NCBI GenBank assembly: GCA_964017145.1
Contig: OZ024848.1
Span: forward strand, 12,501-76,500
Direction: 5' to 3'
Origin: Agrocybe praecox
Lineage: Eukaryota > Basidiomycota > Agaricomycetes > Agaricales > Agrocybaceae
Length of the DNA: 64,000 bases
Shown: positions 1 to 11,524 of the stretch, piece by piece
How positions within the stretch are numbered: position 1 is the first letter of the stretch
How the letters are laid out: each line of letters opens with the position of its first letter
Notes under the pieces: model-generated
What the model saw: the letters and a program-made list of their open reading frames with translations, nothing else
The model's database searches: none
What the model was told of the DNA's origin: nothing
Translations under genes and position numbers: made by a program

Positions 1-180
1 AGACCTAACCTAAGTAGCAAGTCATGCACGTCCTCAATGGGTCCTCACCCCTCACCCCAACCCTACCTCTATGGTCAACCAAACTTAACTTACCTCTCTT
101 TCCATGGCTCATAGTCGACCTAACCTAACCTAACCCAATCTCTTTTCTGCCTGCCCTAACCTAACCTTAATCAACCCAAA
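1..180. repeat. degenerate CCTAA-rich repeat
   Basis: Several runs of CCTAACCTAA occur here, clearest near 118-140 and 156-166, separated by unrelated pyrimidine-rich sequence. They resemble a decayed telomere-type (CCCTAA) repeat, but the unit is mostly five bases and the runs are short. This could be interstitial or subtelomeric sequence; it is not a true telomere tract. Confidence 0.45.
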
Positions 181-198
181 ATAATTCTAGAACCCTAC

Positions 199-475
199 AT
201 GTCTATTATCCATCCATCCATCTACCTACAATACAATCTCGCAACCTCTCTATCTACCTACCTACTACCTATCTACCTACCTACTACCTACCTCCTTACC
301 TCTCTATCTCTATCTATCTACCTACCTACCTACCTACCTACTATCTACCTACCTACCTACCTCTTCCCTATTACCTACCTCCCTGTCTCTATCTACCTAT
401 CTACCATCTACCTATCTACCACCATCTACCTATCCCTCCCTGTCTCTATCTACCATCTACCATCTACCCTTCAGC
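199..475. repeat. CTAC/CTAT microsatellite
   Basis: A long imperfect tetranucleotide tract made of CTAC and CTAT units with occasional CTCC interruptions. A 140-codon open frame across it is only repeat translation (alternating Tyr, Leu, Pro, Ser, Thr) and is not a gene. A short related tract recurs near 1001-1045. Confidence 0.9.
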
Positions 476-2010
476 TAGCTCTTAGAGTGCTGTGCACCCC
501 AACTGATGTCGGCCACACCTTAGTCTCTGGAGCTCCAGCAGGAGTCTTTCCTCTGTGCTCACTGACCAAGCACTGCCCAACTCTCCGAAGTGGTACCACA
601 GACTCACAGAGCCGCTGGTAGGAACAGGAACTTGCAGTCTCTGCATTACAAAGGCCCAACATCCAGGCCTCCAGCTTTGACCACTCGATCCTTTCCTACA
701 TAGTAGGAAAACTGCCTTGTTTGTCCCTGTTTGCCCCAAATCTCCCGAGGCGCCAATCTGGGTGCCCACAATATCGCGTTCGAAATCTTTCCAAAAAAAA
801 ATAGCAAAACCACAGCACCCAGGATTCCCGCGTGGTCCCCCACCGTGGTACTAACTAGGCGGCACTCTGGTTAACTGCGCAGATCGGACGGGATGCGGTG
901 CTTTCAGAGTCCTATGGCCGTGGATAAAAGCAAGGTTGTTAGTAGAACCATATACCCATCTTTTGGGCGCACGCGCCTTGGGGTCAAAGCGAGGCGCTCG
1001 CTATCTATCTATCTACAGTATTTATTACTTACCCTCTATCTCTCTCCAAGCACTCAGGTCTCAACGGGTGTGGTCTGTTTCAAATGTAGGATTCTTTGAC
1101 TACAAACACTCAGGGCTATCTACAACTACTACTACTCTACACACGCTATAATGGAAAAAGAAAGATCGAGTCAGTAAAGTGGACTCCGAAAAGAACTCGA
1201 AGGGTTCCCGTTTGAATTGAGGGTCAGACATCCAAAGGAAGGTCGTTTCAACTCGCATTGTGCCGACCCCCGCTTTCCGCCCAGCGCACCGTAATGGCGG
1301 CCCACGCTTGCACAGTGTCTTTTGGGTTCAACACGGCAAGGGAGATTATAGACGTTCCGCATTGGGGGAGTACTCAGATGAGGGCACCTAGAGTGGAAAC
1401 TGCGAATGTAACACGGTTTTTCATCAAGCTCGATTCAAACGGGCCCAGCTGAAACGGATGCGGAAAAGCGCTCACCTATTGAGAGAGGTATAAGCCCCCA
1501 CCAGGTTACATCTGTTGAAAGAGTGTAATGAATCAGCATGCGGTTCAATACACAATTGTAATGGCATCAGTTGAAATGGCACTGGCAAGTACACTGTGCG
1601 CCCCCGAAGGAGTGCGAGTCTGTTGCGAACAGACTGGCTCTATTCCTCGGCATGGTCGTGTAGGACGGGGAAGAGAATGAAGTCATCCTTTGGATGAGAG
1701 TGGGAAGAACTTGCTTACCTTTTGGTAACCAGCGATAGAAAGAGACTGTATTGTATTGAGGGGAATGACAGACGGAGAGTAGTCTGAATCGAGTTGCAAT
1801 CAGAAGTCGAGGACTCCTTTAACGATTGTGCTGCGAAGTGAGCTGAAGGATGGGTCAACCACGCTCAGTGACTGTACAGTCCCCGAGTGTATTGGTGCCC
1901 ACCCAATCATTACAGCGAGTTCCAAGACCAAAGTCAAGACGTGCCCCTCCTGCAACGAGTGCCATCTTAGGGGATCAAGTCAATGAAACGGTCGGATTTC
2001 TGATAAGTCC
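476..2010. other. unassigned sequence upstream of the Plavaka fragment
   Basis: No convincing gene is visible on either strand. Open frames are short, overlap one another and match no family I recognise. The stretch may be decayed transposon sequence or a distant 5' part of the Plavaka element that follows. Confidence 0.4.
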
Positions 2011-2015
2011 ACCGC

Positions 2016-3889
2016 ATTTTCCATGAATCAATGAAGATAGTCCTTCAGCCTCTTATTAATGCGGGAAAAAATGGGGTAGAAATGATTAGCTTTGACGGAG
2101 CTGTGAGGAACGTTTTCCCAATTCTCACCTCATATGTTGCCGACTACCCAGAGCAATGCTTGGTTACATGTAGCAAGTCAGGCACATGCTTTAAATGCAA
2201 AGCAAAATCGACAGAGCTGCAAGATAGAGCTCCAAAGGAGCTCAGAACACAAGCGTGGACAAAATCAATAATTGAAGAAGGCAAGACCTCCTCAGGTGGA
2301 AATCCTCGAAAATTCCATGAGTATTGCATGGCACATGATGTCGCAGGAAGTGTCTATAGTCCATTCTGGGAGGATTTCCCACTGGTTGACATACACAGAA
2401 GCATGACTCCCGACGTACTTCACCAACTCTATCAAGGAGTCTTTAAGCATCTTGTTTCATGGTGCCAAACGATATTAACACCCACCCAGCTTGACCAGCG
2501 CATACGTTCCCTTCCTCCTGCATATGGTTTACGACGGTTCAAAAATGGAATTTCTGCACTCTCTCAAATATCAGGTCCTGAACGCAAAAATATGGCCAAG
2601 ATTCCCCTTGGGTGTTTGGTTGGAAGCATTCCTCTTCAAGGCATCAAAGCTGTTACAGGTCTCCTGGACTTTATCTATATTGCTCAGTATCCATCACACG
2701 ATATAGAATCTTTAGGATACTTGGAAGATGCTCTAAAGACATTTCATCAAAATCGGCAATATTTCCTGGACACAGGGGTTCGTGCTGATTTCAATATACC
2801 AAAATTCCATTCGCTTCTTCATTATATCGAATCTATCAAGTATTTTGGTACCACGGATAACTACAACACAGAAATGTTCAAAAGACTACATATCGACTTC
2901 GCAAAGCATGGCTGGAGAGCATCCAATCAGCGAAATGAGTTTCCACAGATGATCAAATGGTTATCGAGGCAGGAAAAAATTACCAGCTTTGACAGACACC
3001 AGAAGAGTATTTCTTCTGATAGTCGATCCTCAAGTCCTACTAGCGCTATGGATACTGCTTCTGACTCTGGCCAAATGGAGAATAATTCTGCAAATTTGAA
3101 AGGCCGTAATATCTCAATCGCAAAGTTTCCAAATTTTCCAAACCGTTCTCTTTCCTTGATTCAAGAAGGACACAACGCACCAGATTTTGTTCGACATTTA
3201 AAGTCATTTATTAGTGGATTATTGGATCAGCCAATCCATGCCAGATTCCTACAAGATATAAACCTTCCGTTTAGCAAGGTTGATGTCTATAATATGGTTC
3301 GCTTTCATCCAGATTCTCTTCATGACGAAAAAGAAGAAAAAGATATTATTAAAGCTATTTCTAAATCTGACAAGCTTCCTAATGGATGGTTTGACATTGC
3401 TATCATTAACGTGGACAATACAGCTGAGTCAACAGGAGTAAAAGGTTGGTGGCAATGATTAATTTCTTATAAAGGCGTGTTAGCTAATCACATTTACTAG
3501 GCACAAGAGCAGGGAGAGTCAAAGTTATATTTACGCTTCCTGATACACTGGATACAATCTATGGACCAAGATCCCGACCAAAAAACTGGCCTGACAAGAA
3601 TGAACCCTTGGCCTATATTGAGTGGTATACTCAATTCACCAGTTCAGCACAACCTAGGCATGGGATGATGTATAATATACGGAAATCAACAAATGCTCAA
3701 ACCAGTCGGATGCAGGGTGCTATAGTAAAAGTCAGAGACATTCGTCAAAGCTGTATGCTTTTTCCTATTTTTCCCTCTGTCAAAGAAAGTATCCCAGAAA
3801 GCTGGAGTCCTTTTACGGTGCTTGAAGAAGCATCTTCATTTTTGGTTAACAATTGGCTTAGTAAATATTCATATCAGACTATTTATTAA
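2016..3889 (+). pseudogene. Plavaka-type (CACTA superfamily) transposase, 5'-truncated
   Basis: The product resembles the C-terminal two thirds of Plavaka transposases, the CACTA-related DNA transposons abundant in Agaricomycetes. Recognisable blocks are FHESMKIVLQPL at the beginning, DGAVRNVFPI, a CFKCKAK zinc-ligand pair, DIHRSMTPDVLHQLYQG, NIPKFHSLLHYIESI, and TEMFKRLHIDFAKHGWRASN. The first exon runs to about 3445. A GT-AG intron (about 3446-3501) then joins in frame to a second exon that ends with a stop at 3889. The family motif starts at about 2013, before the first ATG at 2031. In-frame TGA and TAA codons lie just upstream, and no N-terminal transposase region can be read before them, so the copy appears truncated or cut by an unseen intron. 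Probably not functional alone. Confidence 0.85.
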
Positions 3890-5566
3890 TGTAAAATGAT
3901 AATATTTAATTTTTTCTGATCAATCGTTATGATGGTGATTTGAAAGCGTTAGAAGTATACTGGAGATCTGCAAAGCTATTCACCATAAGATGCTGTAAGC
4001 CAAAGCTTAGGAAAGCTCTTTAATGCAGGATACTGTGAGACAAAGCATAGCAAAGCCTTACAAAGCTTCCCAGAATCTTATGAGGCCTTTGGTAGAACCA
4101 TATTTACCTAAAGCTCTGTTAGAGCAAAAGTCTTTTTCCTGATGTACTCTCTGCCTGAATCATGCAGAAAAGGTATGGTTAGGGTATTGGGGTGTTATCT
4201 ACAAATCAGAAGAAAAGGCAAAAGAAACCATCAAGTGAGGAGCAATCTTCCTCAAAATGCCATCTGTTTTATTATTTATCAAGACCATAGCCATAATGGG
4301 CATATTGTGCCTTGGAGTGGGTCCTTCAGGATGGTCACTAAAAACCACACTTGGTTTTTGCCATTCAATATATTCAATGGCAAGTTATCATCTTCATTTA
4401 TTCATTTCTTTACTCATTTATTTTCCAGTTGAAAAGACACAAAACCACCCCTGCTACAAAAGATGAAAGAGAGCAAATGCTAAATGTATGCACTTTTTCT
4501 CATTCTCTGACATGTATTCTCACACATTCTAGTTTGTATATGATTTAGCTAAGGTTCAAAAGTACCAATGACCACTAACACAATGTCCTACTACATCAGG
4601 ACTCAAGCAGAAGCCTTGGGAGTAGAGAATAAGCTTATTCACTCTTGAGGAGTTCTGTTCTAATTTTATTACAGATTATGATACCTGTTCTTATCATACT
4701 GGTTTTGCTTTCAACACTGTGGGTAGAATGAATGACTACTTCAATTTGAAATACATTTTTGGTCCTGCATCAGGAAAATTGACTTTGTCCTTCAAGGTCT
4801 TTTAGGATCTTTAAAGATGCAAAAGATGCAAAAGATCAAAAGACAGTTAAAGACCTTTGAAAGCAAGGTGCTCTGGGTACAAATCCATGAAAGCGCTTTA
4901 AAGATCATTCAAAGACTACTAAAGACATCAAAAAGATGCTACAAAGACCCTGAAAGACAACTGAAGGACTACTAAAGCTAATTCAAAGACTCTAAAAAAA
5001 ATATAATCTCCTTAGAATCCTCACTGAATCCATTAGAATCATCAAAACCAATTTATTCAAATTAAAGTAATACATGTGTTTATATACTTATTAAAGCTAA
5101 CATAAAAGAGAGAAGAAGGGGAGATGGAGGGGGAAGAGGGCAGAGAAAAGGGGAGCAGAGGAGAGAGAGAAGAGGATCTGCAAGGGAGAGGACAAAAAAA
5201 AGAGAGCAGGGAAAGAGGAGAGGGGAGAGGAGAGGGCAGGGAGAAAAGGGGATAGTGGGCCTCTCAGAATGCCATAGTTATCTGTGGACAGTAGCGGTGA
5301 GTGACAAGATGGCATAGATGGGGTACTTACCTCATAGCACCTGTTGCTCTGTGTTCTACCTCCTTCACTGTCCTTCTATAACCATTCCCCACTGTGCCAC
5401 ATCACATCCTTACCCCGACCCATGTGTCCCTGCTTGTGCGCTGGCATCCATCAGCGGCAGTGGTTGTGCTGAGTTGCGTCACAGTGGTGTTTGGGTTGTG
5501 TGGTGCTCGTTGCCGTTGTTCATGATGTCGTTGCAGTGCGGTAATGATGGGACGTGGTGAGGAACA
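3890..5566. other. AT-rich transposon-like noncoding stretch with AAAGC/AAAGAC motifs
   Basis: No gene is supported. Around 3960-4095 the short word CAAAGC/AAAGCT recurs. Around 4795-5000 the words AAAGAC and AAAGATG recur many times in one orientation. 5097-5270 is a purine (GA)-rich strand. Such short repeated words are typical of subterminal regions of CACTA-like transposons, which would fit the Plavaka fragment just upstream, but this is inference. Confidence 0.5.
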
Positions 5567-6205
5567 GTGGTGGTTAGTGTTGTACGGGCTCGGCTCGGCC
5601 TGAAAGCCCCGGCTTAAGCTCGGCTTTGAAGGGCTCGGGCTTATACAAATCTGTACCCGGGCCCTGAGCTTTTTGCAGGGCCGGCTTGGGCTCGGCTTGG
5701 GCTTGGGCCGCGGCCTGTTACCATATATGGAATTTTAATCATATAGTCTTATTTTTGTGACTTCATGTCTCTACACTGTTAATAAATAATATATTGTATA
5801 ATTATAAGTAATCCCTAAAAGATTAAACAAGCCTTCAACCTGATAGAGCACATAAAAAAGATAAAGCGCAGTGCGGCGATGCTTATGTAATTAGTCCATC
5901 ACGATGAACGACCAAGAATGGAAGGCTTATGTCATATATTTCTGATGGTGTACACTCGAAATTATGAAGAAATGATAAAACCAGATAATTTTGTATGAAA
6001 ACACAAAGATCTGTTGCCAGATATGAATGTAAATTACTTTTACTGAGGCCGCGGCCTAGGGCTCGGCTCAGGGCTTACAAATTCTAAGCCAAGGCCGTGA
6101 GCTTTATTAAGCTTACCATAAAAGCTCGGCTCGGCTCGGCTTCTCAGGGCCGGCTTGGGCCGGCTTGGGAGCCTGAGGCCGAGCCTGTACAACACTAGTG
6201 GTGGT
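5567..6205. mobile_element. hAT-type MITE with 8-bp target duplication
   Basis: A 623-bp non-autonomous element (5575-6197) begins TAGTGTTGTAC and ends GTACAACACTA. GTGGTGGT lies immediately on both sides (5567-5574 and 6198-6205), an 8-bp target duplication as expected of the hAT superfamily. The inverted arms, roughly 130-150 bp each, are GC-rich and built of GGCTCGG/GGCTTGG words, ending near GGCCGCGGCCT. The core between them is AT-rich and noncoding. The duplicated word is itself a GTG-type repeat, so part of the match could be chance, but it coincides exactly with the ends of the inverted repeats. Confidence 0.85.
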
Positions 6206-7050
6206 GGTAGTAAACAGCGGCAGCAGATGGTGGTGGTTAAAAAACAACCAGTGTGACGTGTCAACATCACACTGTTCGCTGCTGTTGTATACGGTGAGTG
6301 TGACATCACCTACGTAGGTATGTAAAATGGTGCAAGTCCTAAGTCCATAGTGTGGCTGTGAAAATATCACATGATGGTGGGAGTTTACATTTTCTAGTCT
6401 TGGAATCTCTTGCACTTGACGCTCCATTGCTGGTTGGCTTGTAGTTACATGTGACTTTTGCACAGCCACATCAAAAAAAAAATTGTATAGAGAAAAATTA
6501 GGGCATGTTTGTAAATATTTATTATGACATAAGCTTTGTTTGTTCAGGTGCAAAATGCAAAAAGATTTTTGAAGTGGCTGTTAAAATCAAAATAAATAAT
6601 GTAAATATTTGTACAGAGCCAAATATTTATGCTAAAAATATGAAAAAATGTGTTTGGTGCTCATTTGTGACCAAATATTTGTAAAGTATAAAGTGGTCTA
6701 AAAATAGATTTTTCACAAATATAAATATATTTAACATAGGCTACAATTGTCTCTATGCATCTCAAGCTACTAATTACATAAAGTGCCTCAAGACAAAAAT
6801 GGGTCTTCCTGATGTTGCAATATTATGAGCTATAAAATTAAAGAACTCTTTGAGGAACTAAAAAGATACTCAAAGACACATAGAAGATGTAAACATTGAA
6901 AAAAACATGGAAAGACGAATAAAGACTCTGAAAGACCAGGAAAGACCAGGAAAGACACTCAAAGAAGTCGTCAGCTCATCAATTACCTATGTCACTATAA
7001 GGTCAAAAGGCTTTTTCCTGATGTGATTTAAAGACTGACCTCATATTCAG
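6206..7050. other. AT-rich noncoding stretch
   Basis: Low-complexity AT-rich sequence. Another run of one-sided AAAGAC/AAAGAC-CAGG words at about 6840-6965 resembles the 4.8-5.0 kb stretch. No gene is supported on either strand. Confidence 0.4.
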
Positions 7051-7159
7051 CACATATCAACCTCCACACTGACAGGTTGACATTATTGCTGCTGGATTTT
7101 CTGGCATGGACAAAAACCTCTCTGGAAGTGATGCCATTTCCTTTATTTTCTGGCAAAAA

Positions 7160-7383
7160 AAAAAGATACAGGATATCAAGAATTCTCTATTTCTGATGAA
7201 GAAGTCATGAGGGGTCCTAAAATGATCACTTTACTCAAACAAGTTGCAATGGTCAAAGAAAAAATTATGCAAAAGTATCAAACCATGTCTCTTGATATCA
7301 GAGAAGGTGATGGTCTTGATACCTTCTTGTCGATGATGCTCTTGATCTATGGGCCAATATTGCCTATCTTTGTGCAGAAATAG
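7160..7383 (+). pseudogene. decayed open frame of unknown origin
   Basis: A readable frame (GYQEFSISDEEVMRGPKM... to IYGPILPIFVQK) runs to a TAG at about 7381. It has no plausible start and is preceded by a poly-A interruption. The residue composition looks like former coding sequence. It lies about 150 bp upstream of another unexplained ORF on the same strand and may belong to the same lost gene or transposon ORF. Family not recognised. Confidence 0.3.
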
Positions 7384-7538
7384 GCACCTAAGCCTGAGCA
7401 AATTTTTCAATCCTTTTCAATCCTTGTGTTATTTATGGAGTTATCTAGAACAACAACATAAAGAGAAAGGGGAAAACAGCTACCAGTAAAGACCTTGACC
7501 AAGTTTCACCTCATGCTCTCAATGTTGTCACCCAACAA

Positions 7539-8057
7539 TTGCTCAAATTCAATAGCTCTAACCCTGTGAATGACATTGTTGATCTTAATTGCAAAAACCT
7601 CAGACTAGCCATACTTGAGTACTATGTTGGCAAGATATGGGTTGACAGATTGCATTCAGATGGTATATGCATCTTTTGTGTTGAAGACCTTGCTAAAAGT
7701 GACGCTGAAAAATACAAAGACCACCAAGCCAAAGCTAGCCACCACTTTTTCAGGTGTGAACAGGCCCACACCAAGGACCACTGGAGGTGTTCCTTTTGCC
7801 TTAAGATGGTTTCTCATGTTCCTCTTGCCCCAGTGGACCATAAGGCCATGTCTGATATTGAGAAACAAATACTTCCCAAGAACTTTCATGACCACAAAGA
7901 AGCTTGCTTGTCCAAGTTCAAGGAAAGCCTTGAAAGTGCACACCTTTCTCTCTTACAATCCATGGCTATTATTCTGACTCTGATGACAAAGATGAAGACA
8001 ACAGGTATTTGTTTTCTCCACTTTTTCTTTATTTATTTATTTTATTTCAAGAAATAA
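7539..8057 (+). CDS. unknown Cys/His-rich ORF, possible transposon remnant
   Basis: A 172-codon ORF with spaced zinc-ligand-like residues: CIFC near residue 45, a second group HHFFRCEQAHTKDHWRCSFC around residues 68-87, and later His and Cys. The last 20 or so residues are low-complexity Phe/Leu/Tyr read from AT-rich DNA, so the true 3' end is probably earlier, perhaps at a splice donor near 8004. I do not recognise the family. The setting among transposon debris suggests a remnant of a mobile-element ORF rather than a host gene. Confidence 0.35.
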   Translation: MLKFNSSNPVNDIVDLNCKNLRLAILEYYVGKIWVDRLHSDGICIFCVEDLAKSDAEKYKDHQAKASHHFFRCEQAHTKDHWRCSFCLKMVSHVPLAPVDHKAMSDIEKQILPKNFHDHKEACLSKFKESLESAHLSLLQSMAIILTLMTKMKTTGICFLHFFFIYLFYFKK

Positions 8058-8059
8058 TC

Positions 8060-8915
8060 AGCCATATCATTCAGATTCTTATATGAAATATTGGTAGTTG
8101 CCAATAACAGAGTATTTATCCAGAATAGAACCTACCAAAGCCTGGCAAATTCCAAAGGCATCTATTTCACTGCCTATATGCCTAACCGGTCATGTTTTGT
8201 GACTGGTTGTTACTGATTGCATCAAAATACAAAAGCATGACTTTTTGCTTGCCTCTATTTACACATCCAGGGTCCATTGCCACTATTTTATGGACTCAAA
8301 TACAAACAAATAATAAATAAGTATAATCAGCCACCAACATACCCCAATACCAAACAAGTCAGAACTTAAATGATGTCACAACCAAATACCTCAATAAGGC
8401 AAGTGAACTTTGGATCTTGAGGTTTTTGCATAAAAGCCATCAATGTGTAATGATGGCAACTAAGACAAGACCAAATAAGATCAAATCAATTTTTAGAACA
8501 GACCTATTTTTAAGTCGGTTCTATTTTTAGAACATTTACATATTTGGTTAGTTCAAGCCTAAAATGGTATAGCACATATTTTTTCATGATTTTAAAATTT
8601 ATATTTAGCATGCTATGAATATTTCAATCTTTTATTTTGATTTGTATCCGGCTTTCCACAGATATTTTGTGTTTTGTGGCTGAAGCGTTGATGCTTATGT
8701 AATAAAATATTTAGCAAGATCCCTGAAAATTTCTCTACACAACCATATAATTTTAGTTTGGTGGCTATGCACCAAATCACATGACTATCACATGATAATA
8801 GACATCTACATGACGTTGGACTGGCAACTGCCAGGCCTTGGTAGGTTCTACTCTGGATAAATACTCTGTTATTGGCAACAGCCATGCTTGAAGACTTCAA
8901 GTGAATGATACAGGT
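8060..8915. repeat. inverted-repeat element, about 0.85 kb
   Basis: The block at about 8097-8147 (GTTGCCAATAACAGAG... to CCTGGCA) reappears in reverse complement at about 8830-8880, with only a couple of differences over about 50 bp. Weaker similarity continues outward (TATCATTCA near both outer edges). The spacer is AT-rich and noncoding. This looks like a MITE or a fold-back element, but I could not fix its ends or a target duplication. Confidence 0.6.
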
Positions 8916-9696
8916 GAAATAATAACAAACCAACTAGTCAAACAGAGGTGGATCACCTCTCTCGCAAGTGCTGCATGGGAGCTGTGTTGCGTGAATTACA
9001 CCTATATTACTGTCCTGTTTGTCTCTTTGGCCCAAAAGAATTAAAAGTGAGAGGGTTGGGGGTTGACAAAGACACTAGATTTAGGTTGAGCTTTTTTATT
9101 CTTTTATCTATTCCCTACTGACCCCCCAAAGTATTTTTATGGGTTCTATGGAGCTGTATAGGCATATGACTTGCCATTGGCGCCACAAGACTAATGGATC
9201 ATCAGATTATATGAAAGAATTCACATGTCAAGTTGGTGCCACTAACACTTTTGTTTCCCAGCCAGTTTTTACTTCTGGTGGCAGATTGTCCTTCAGCTCT
9301 ACTACTACTGCTATACCATTAACAATTAACAAGACCTCTTGATCAAGGTGCCCCACTGCCTCCAGCTACTATGTCAAGACTCAATACAAAGACCCATTTG
9401 TTAAATTCTGACTCTGCCAGTATGTAACATTGTTGTTGCATTAGTTTATTGTCTACCAATGCTTTTTTTACAAAAATTTTATTCCTACTATAGAGGCAGA
9501 TGAAGTCCCTAACAATAAAAATTCTTGCTTGAAGGGCCTTGCAAAATTATTTTATTTAAATGCAATGTCTAGACTATGTCTTTGACTTTATTTCATCAAG
9601 ACAGCAAGTTATGTATGTGAATTTTGACAAAACTTTGGGTGCAATAACTGTCCATGTAATACAAGAGTTGGGTTTTAATCAAAAAGTTAAAAATAA
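8916..9696. other. noncoding or decayed sequence
   Basis: Only a 67-codon frame at 9139-9342 stands out (start MGSMELYRHMTCHW), and it matches nothing I know. The rest is AT-rich. It is probably transposon debris between the inverted-repeat element and the tRNA-Tyr gene. Confidence 0.35.
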
Positions 9697-9785
9697 TCCT
9701 TTGAGCCGGGATCGAACCAGCGGCCTTGAGATGTTCTTTTGCAACCAATTACAGTCTCATGCTCTTCCAGCTGAGCTATCAAAGG
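9697..9785 (-). tRNA. tRNA-Tyr (anticodon GTA) with intron
   Basis: Read on the minus strand, the acceptor CCTTTGA pairs perfectly with TCAAAGG and is followed by discriminator A. The D arm is GCTC...GAGC. The anticodon stem TGAGA/TCTCA encloses loop CTGTAA with anticodon GTA. A 16-nt intron after position 37 (starting TTGGTTGC) is at the usual eukaryotic place. The T arm is GCTGG-TTCGATC-CCGGC with one G-U pair. T-runs lie just downstream as a Pol III stop. The gene sits inside transposon-rich DNA. Confidence 0.93.
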
Positions 9786-10174
9786 ATGTTTATGAGGTTA
9801 ACGAGTGCTTTTATCAAGTTATTGCAACTTTAAGCCAATGAAAATGTAAATGCAACAAACAATTAAGGAAAATTTGTGAATTATATTTAAATATGTACAT
9901 TTATACTTGGAATTAATATATGATCCTTGAATATCTAGTCAGATTTATCTTTGCCCTCTGAAAATGTAAGCAGCATGTTCAAATCCAATCTTCTACTTGG
10001 CCTTCATCAATTTATTGTTATATAATTCAAAATATTGCATATTTAATTACAATTTATATCAGGCTTCAAAGTGAGCAAGCTTAAATTCAGTCCAAATTCA
10101 GTCATAATTTTATGTGCATTCTCAAAACACAACTTGGTGATAGCACAATGAAAAGAGGTGATAAGCTTGTTAAA

Positions 10175-10410
10175 ACTCATGGCGAGCCCTGACACCTGTA
10201 TCTTAGAAATACAGCCTTGATACAGCTTAATATATACCAGTCATGTGTATATATTGACCTGTATTTCCAAGATACAGGTATCGGCCATACTATATATGGG
10301 AAGCCCGAGCCTGTATCTTCAACATATAGGTTAATAAATACATGCAACCTGTATTTATTAACTTGTTTCTCAGAGAAACAGGTATCACTGTATGGGCGCC
10401 TGCCGTGACT
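10175..10410. mobile_element. 230-bp MITE of chained hairpins with 3-bp duplication
   Basis: The segment 10178-10407 begins CATGGC and ends GCCGTG (imperfect terminal inverted repeat) and is flanked by ACT on both sides (10175-10177, 10408-10410). Inside is a chain of short palindromes: CTGTATCTTAGAAATACAG, ACCTGTATTTCCAAGATACAGG, an AATATATAC/GTATATATT stem, TTAATAAATACA/TGTATTTATTAA and GTTTCTCAGAGAAAC. The 3-bp duplication and CA..TG ends fit a CACTA/Plavaka-type non-autonomous element. The terminal repeats are short and imperfect, so the class is inferred. Confidence 0.55.
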
Positions 10411-11524
10411 GTTAGAGTCAACTCTTGGTGTGGCTGTGATCAATTTACTAGCGTGGGTAACATAATCTAATTTGGATGCCGACGGCCCGGCGCAAGCCCG
10501 GCGTCTAAAACCACGAACTTAAAACTCACTCGGACGAATTGCAGATATATGTTGACTCACCTCGCTTTTTAATCTCCCTCACATGTGTTCTTCTCCTCAA
10601 CCAACGCAATGGTACGAATGGACAAGAATTCTTTCCTTGGAGAATCGGGATTCAAAACTACGGCATGCACTGAATTTCGTGGATCCTGTAACAAATATAC
10701 CCACTTACACAGCAAAGAAGGAAGATTTTAGCACTAAGAAGAGCAAAACAAGGGCAGAAAATTTCCATTCTCAATCCCCCCCGTCCGAACAAGATACTCG
10801 AAGGGAGAGCTCATTCACCCTCGTGCAAAGGACACATCGATCTCGAAGCGTGTCATTCTGGCAATAACATCTCCTAACTTTGAACGACGAACTCTATGCA
10901 GGCTAACACAAAAAGTACTTAAAAGAACGCACACATATCAGCTCTCGAGTCACGATCCATTCGAAACACACAGGCACACACAAAGAGGCGCAGAGAGAGG
11001 GGAAAAAGAGAGGGGGTATACTATAAAACAAGAAAAGAAAAAAGAATCAAAAAGAAGTATACATTTTTCCACTACCGGTACCTGAAGTATTTAAAGATCT
11101 AGTAAAAATGACAAATAATTGGATGATCCGAAGACGAAGACGAAAATGGAAAGACACGACGAGAAAAGAGAAAAGACAGTAGTAAGAGGATACCAAAGGT
11201 CAAATGGGTGGATGATGATATAGCCAAGATTTGTAGAAAAAAAAGAAAAGACGTAAAAGAGAAAAGACAGTAAGAGAATACCGATGGATGGATGATACAT
11301 ATAGCCAAGACAAAAAAATGAAATGAGAGAAATGAAATGAAATGTATAGCAATGTGCATGATAGACGATGTAGGTAGAGGTTTTCTAATCCAAATCCATG
11401 CGATACAAAAGAGAAAACAATCGAAACGCGAGAAGGGGGCAGAGAGGGAGATTATACATGCACGTATGCATATCAAAATGAGCAAGGTGCGGCGAATACA
11501 AGCGACGAGCAGTGCGTAATCCAC
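10411..11524. other. intergenic stretch before the 11.5-15.7 kb gene
   Basis: Contains a 94-codon plus-strand frame (10583-10867) of biased composition and A-rich sequence with AAAAGAGAAAAGACAGTA repeated near 11164 and 11260. It lies downstream of the minus-strand gene and could include its 3' untranslated region. No separate gene is supported. Confidence 0.35.

Noticed and set aside
1..180. True chromosome end
   Set aside because: Repeat runs are short, degenerate and mixed with other sequence; no continuous CCCTAA array.
199..621. 140-codon plus-strand ORF
   Set aside because: It is the translation of the CTAC/CTAT microsatellite plus a random extension.
5097..5315. minus-strand Ser/Leu/Phe ORF suggesting a membrane protein
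   Set aside because: Translation of a purine-rich simple-sequence tract.
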